19,874 nucleotides of DNA from Discostella pseudostelligera. Taxonomy: Eukaryota; Bacillariophyta; Thalassiosirophyceae; Thalassiosirales; Thalassiosiraceae. A model generated the notes under the pieces. The model did not search any database. It had not been told where the DNA came from and saw only the letters and a list, made by a program, of their open reading frames with translations. The stretch lies in contig JALLBK010000219.1 in the NCBI GenBank assembly GCA_036940085.1, positions 1-19,874 of the forward strand, in the 5' to 3' direction. This document shows, piece by piece, positions 17,876 through 19,874 of this stretch. A program made the translations under genes and the position numbers. Each line of letters starts with the position of its first letter. Positions within the stretch are counted from its first letter, which is position 1.

Positions 17876-19874
17876 ATGCCACTCCATGAATATCTCGAGC
17901 AAAAACGGGTTCAAAATATTGCCCAGCTCAATGCCGACGGTGCCTGTCATATCTGCGGCTCCACATGCCGCAGTTCACGGGGGTTCAGCGAACATGTTCT
18001 TGGCAATCAAATTATCATCGATGGTCAAAGTAGTTATTGCAACGAGAATTCAATGGTGAAGCCACGCAGCATGGCGGCTATGCGAACATGTTCCTGCTTC
18101 GGCATTCCAGATACGGATCCAGATTATTGTCCGCATTCGGTAAGGTGCATGTGATGTGATCATGTGCATGTTCGTTGGGGAATAATTATCTTGTCGAGAA
18201 ATCAGCAATTTGCTAATGCATCTGCTTCCTTTGATCCCCCCCTCACCATTGCCACCACAGATTCGCGTTTGTGATCGGTGCATCGAAGACGACAAGGGCA
18301 TAGGTCGGATTCGAATTTGCGGTGCATGTGGAACTGTGGCATGCGATGAATATTGTGGGCCGCTCCTTTTGGAATGTACTGATTCTCCCGAGTGGAATAA
18401 TGCAGGATGCCTTGAGTGGTAAGATCGTCATAATATTATCTGAAATTCTAGTCTGCACTATTTGCCTAACTTCCGACTTTTTGGTTGCATCATTTTGCTC
18501 TCTCTTCCCCGCATCCAAGTCGTCGATTGGGGGACTTTTCTGAAATGGACATCTTCAAGCGATCTATCAACGACAAGAAAGAACCTCGAATGACACGAAT
18601 ATGCATCAAATGTCTAAAACAAAGTGCTCCATGGGTCAGCCACGACTTTGTCTGTCGACGATTTCATTGCGAGACACGGTTGGTCCTCAGTGACATTGTC
18701 GAGCGAAAGCGATGTACTACCTTTGGAACCAGCCCTCTTAATCTGCTTCCCGAGGATGGGTTGGTGGCTGTGGTGGACTTCCTATCGGGATCGGATTTGA
18801 CAAATCTCTTCTTCTCGTGTTCGGCCATGTGAGTTTTTATTGGGTGCACTGGCCCCTCCTCCGATGAATTGTCGCTCTACACGTTCATCGATCATCGACT
18901 TATCTTTCCTTGATTTCGTGATCCCTATCCCAAATATGATGTGGTAGGTGTACAGTTGCCGAACGAACTGCCATGAACAAAGTTATGAATATAAACGATT
19001 TTATACCCACAGGGCCGATCATCTTTGAAACCACGTCTTGTTCGAAGGGAATAAGTAAAGAGGTGATGCGTCTTGGGGGATCGAACAGCTTTGGACTTCG
19101 AGCACCCGATGATGAGAAGGCGTGGGTGGGAGTATATCATTACGTGGAGAAGCTCGTTAAGGAAATGTTTTACTTCACTTTTCAGATGGAAGGAATCGAT
19201 GCAGATAGGGAAGCAGTAGGCCGATACATCACCGAGAGCCGTGACGAAAAATTTACATTCGGGCAAATATACAACGTCGTAGAAAGAGACATGCTTATTG
19301 AACACCCCACTGTTGGAATATCGGTGATGGTAAGGGGAGGAACAGTGTTAGTCACTGAACCGGAGCTGAGTGGCCCGGTAGTGTTTGCATGTAGCAGACC
19401 ATTGGATGCAGGAATTCATCGTGTCATTTGTCGTCTACATTATCCGGTTGCTCGAGAGGATCCCCGCTCTAGGGCCCTCGCTCGTGTAAATGAATCCTCA
19501 AAGCTAGGTTATATTGGAATTGTTACTTCCAACCTGACGGGTAACGAGCCGACGTTTAAATGGTCTGCGAAGAAGGATTTTATTAAGCCTGGTGGGAAAG
19601 CGGATGAGGTTGCGTTTGGTTTAGCCGTGGAGTACAAAGACGACGTATGCAAAGTTTCGATACAAAGTGACATCCATCATAGGTTACCGATCCATCTTTT
19701 CCCCGATGATTTCGATTTCACGATCAAGGGGGGTTCTGGAGATCTTCACTACATCGCAGTAGAGCTCGCATCTCCGGTATTAAGTGAACAGCAAGCGCTG
19801 TTGAGCGTTCGATATTGTGATGATGAAGAGTGGGAGAAGTTTAAACTGCACACAACCCCGCCCTCGGTCGCGGC
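17876..19874 (+). CDS. Cys-rich, F-box-like protein of unknown function (3' end outside window)
   Basis: I do not recognise the family. Exons: 17876-18139, 18261-18418, 18520-18828 and 18948 onward, open to the window end. Introns of 121, 101 and 119 bp have GTAAGG, GTAAGA and GTGAGT donors and all keep phase. At least 552 residues. The first about 206 residues carry many CxxC/CxxxC pairs (CHIC at 24-27, CDRC, CGAC, CIKC, CRRFHC), suggesting several zinc-binding modules of RING/PHD/B-box-like spacing. Next comes an F-box-like segment at about 214-250 (LNLLPEDGLVAVVDFLSGSD, then L-T-N-L-F-F-S-C-S). The last exon, over 300 residues, is a beta-rich region with no motif I can name; SPRY-like is a weak guess. 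F-box proteins usually recruit substrates to SCF ubiquitin ligases, so a ubiquitin-pathway adaptor is a plausible inference only. ATG 17876 is the first in-frame Met; no upstream exon was found. Confidence 0.75.

Noticed and set aside
18925..19305. 126-residue minus-strand ORF
   Set aside because: Antisense of the long fourth exon, which continues in phase from three upstream exons to the window end.

Overview
The window is nuclear DNA of a photosynthetic stramenopile, most likely a diatom. Genes are dense and on both strands. Introns are short (76-160 bp) with GT..AG ends, mostly GTGAGT or GTAAGN donors. Two proteins start with a signal peptide, and one of them (the SDR) has the A-F-A-P cleavage motif of diatom plastid precursors. 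The gene set fits this as well: a chlorophyll b reductase-like SDR, a protein with helicase-associated (HA) domains and a Golgi-type sulfotransferase. The species cannot be named from the sequence.

Layout: (1) 13-131 (+), last exon of beta-tubulin. (2) 410-2749 (-), UBA2, the catalytic subunit of the SUMO E1. (3) 3388-5053 (+), CAX-type Ca2+/H+ antiporter, one intron. (4) 5315-5947 (-), MAPR/cytochrome b5-like haem protein. (5) 6240-7671 (+), DUF445 membrane protein, two introns, with a first exon rebuilt here. (6) 7735-8826 (-), plastid-targeted SDR of the NYC1/NOL type. (7) 9535-11213 (+), type II membrane sulfotransferase, two introns. (8) 11703-15139 (+), MYST histone acetyltransferase of the Esa1/Tip60 type with an MBD-like domain and a chromo-barrel, two introns. 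(9) 15247-16526 (-), protein with two HA domains, one intron, 5' end unresolved. (10) 17876->19874 (+), Cys-rich/F-box-like protein with at least four exons, running off the window.

Neighbours are mostly divergent or convergent pairs. The intergenic regions at about 2.9, 6.05, 9.0, 11.55 and 17.2 kb carry copies of TTGGCGGGAA or TTTCSCGCCAAA, the consensus of E2F/DP sites, usually in clusters and partly inside small direct duplications. The tightest cluster (five sites in 117 bp) lies just upstream of the MYST gene. I infer cell-cycle control for several of these genes; this is not demonstrated. UBA2 and the MYST enzyme both act in the nucleus (SUMO activation, histone acetylation), but nothing else ties the genes into one pathway.

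Two non-coding stretches look like small fold-back or MITE-type elements (9113-9376 and about 17047-17378). A single N at 12483 separates two copies of the same 70 bases. This looks like an uncollapsed contig overlap and shifts the reading frame of the MYST gene as written.
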